From NCBI RefSeq assembly GCF_041435195.1, contig NZ_CP108106.1, forward strand, positions 5,433,501-5,497,500: 64,000 nucleotides of DNA. The letters are read 5' to 3'. A model generated the notes under the pieces. The model was not told the DNA's origin. It saw only the letters and a list, made by a program, of their open reading frames with translations, and made no database searches. The DNA is from Streptomyces sp. NBC_00224. Lineage in GTDB: Bacteria > Actinomycetota > Actinomycetes > Streptomycetales > Streptomycetaceae. Shown here piece by piece: positions 63,546 to 64,000 of this stretch; within the stretch, counting starts at the first letter, position 1; every line of letters begins with the position of its first letter. A program made the position numbers and the translations under genes.

Positions 63546-64000
63546 GTGAGCGAGACCAGCACGGGGGACGTGGCGCAGGCTGCCGTGGGCAGCTGGCGGC
63601 TGGCGGGTCTGGCCGGGGCCGCGATAGGTGTGGTCGCGGCGGGGGCCGCCGCCGGGGTCGCGGTCGAGCGGCTCACCGTCGGGCGCGGCATGCGCAGGAA
63701 GGCCCGCCTCGCGCTGGACGCGGCGGGGCCGTACGGCGCGCTGCGCGGCACGCCGGGGCGCGCGTACTCCGACGACGGCACCGAGCTCTACTACGAGACC
63801 GACGAGGCCGAGCCGTCCGCCAAGGTCAACGGGGCGCGCAAGCGGCGGCTGTTCGGCCGCAAGGCGCCCGCGCCCGTCACCGTCGTCTTCTCGCACGGCT
63901 TCTGTCTGAGCCAGGACGCCTGGCACTTCCAGCGGGCCGCGCTGCGCGGGGTCGTGCGGACCGTCCACTGGGACCAGCGCAGCCACGGCCGCTCGGCGCG
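63546..64000 (+). CDS. Alpha/beta hydrolase with N-terminal membrane anchor (partial)
   Basis: The GTG is at 63546 (AAGGAGCGGCAC upstream) and the gene runs off the window; 151 residues are visible. An N-terminal hydrophobic helix (LAGLAGAAIGVVAAGAAAGVAV, about 19-40) anchors it. VTVVFSHGFCLSQDAWHFQ holds the oxyanion HGF motif, and DQRSHGRS follows as in esterases/epoxide-hydrolase-like enzymes. The nucleophile elbow lies beyond the window. Substrate unknown. Confidence 0.85.
   Translation, partial: MSETSTGDVAQAAVGSWRLAGLAGAAIGVVAAGAAAGVAVERLTVGRGMRRKARLALDAAGPYGALRGTPGRAYSDDGTELYYETDEAEPSAKVNGARKRRLFGRKAPAPVTVVFSHGFCLSQDAWHFQRAALRGVVRTVHWDQRSHGRSA

Overview
The window is a chromosomal core region of a high-GC actinomycete, almost certainly a Streptomyces. 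The evidence is the strong G/C third-position bias, frequent GTG starts (and a TTG start for rpoB), Streptomyces-type long-stem terminators, and a gene order of aspC, tRNA-Trp, secE, nusG, rplKA, rplJL, rpoBC, rpsLG-fusA-tuf, then S10-spc-alpha, then rplM-rpsI-glmM-coaA-glmS-acpS.

Layout. 1-2.7 kb (minus strand): the end of an NmrA-like oxidoreductase, an adenosine-deaminase-like amidohydrolase and an aspartate aminotransferase. 2.9-9.3 kb: tRNA-Trp, secE, nusG, rplK, rplA, two tandem paralogous lipoproteins, an L10-type leader with attenuator, rplJ and rplL. 9.4-17.4 kb: rpoB and rpoC. 17.4-19.3 kb: three small genes (two unknown, one XRE-type regulator). 19.3-24 kb: str operon (rpsL, rpsG, fusA, tuf). 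24-32 kb: an accessory island holding a PIG-L deacetylase, a Uma2-family protein, a winged-helix protein, and a five-gene type-VII-secretion-style cassette. The cassette's large protein ends in a cholera-toxin/scabin-like ADP-ribosyltransferase domain. 32.4-48.6 kb: S10, spc and alpha operons with secY, adk, map, infA, rpmJ and rpoA. 48.7-53.2 kb: truA, a cell-wall-anchored protein lacking its 5' end, a membrane protein and an ABC-F ATPase. 53.3-64 kb: rplM, rpsI, glmM, coaA (minus), glmS, acpS, nnr (bracketed by two copies of a dispersed palindrome), an L,D-transpeptidase, alr and the start of an alpha/beta hydrolase.

How it works together. Most of the window builds the gene-expression apparatus: ribosomal proteins, RNA polymerase, EF-G, EF-Tu, IF-1, Sec translocase, adenylate kinase and methionine aminopeptidase. 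glmM, glmS, alr and the L,D-transpeptidase serve cell-wall synthesis, and coaA and acpS serve CoA/ACP metabolism. The most unusual content is the putative secreted ADP-ribosyltransferase toxin cassette between the str and S10 operons. Next in interest is a 25-nt leader element shared (24/25) by those two ribosomal operons.
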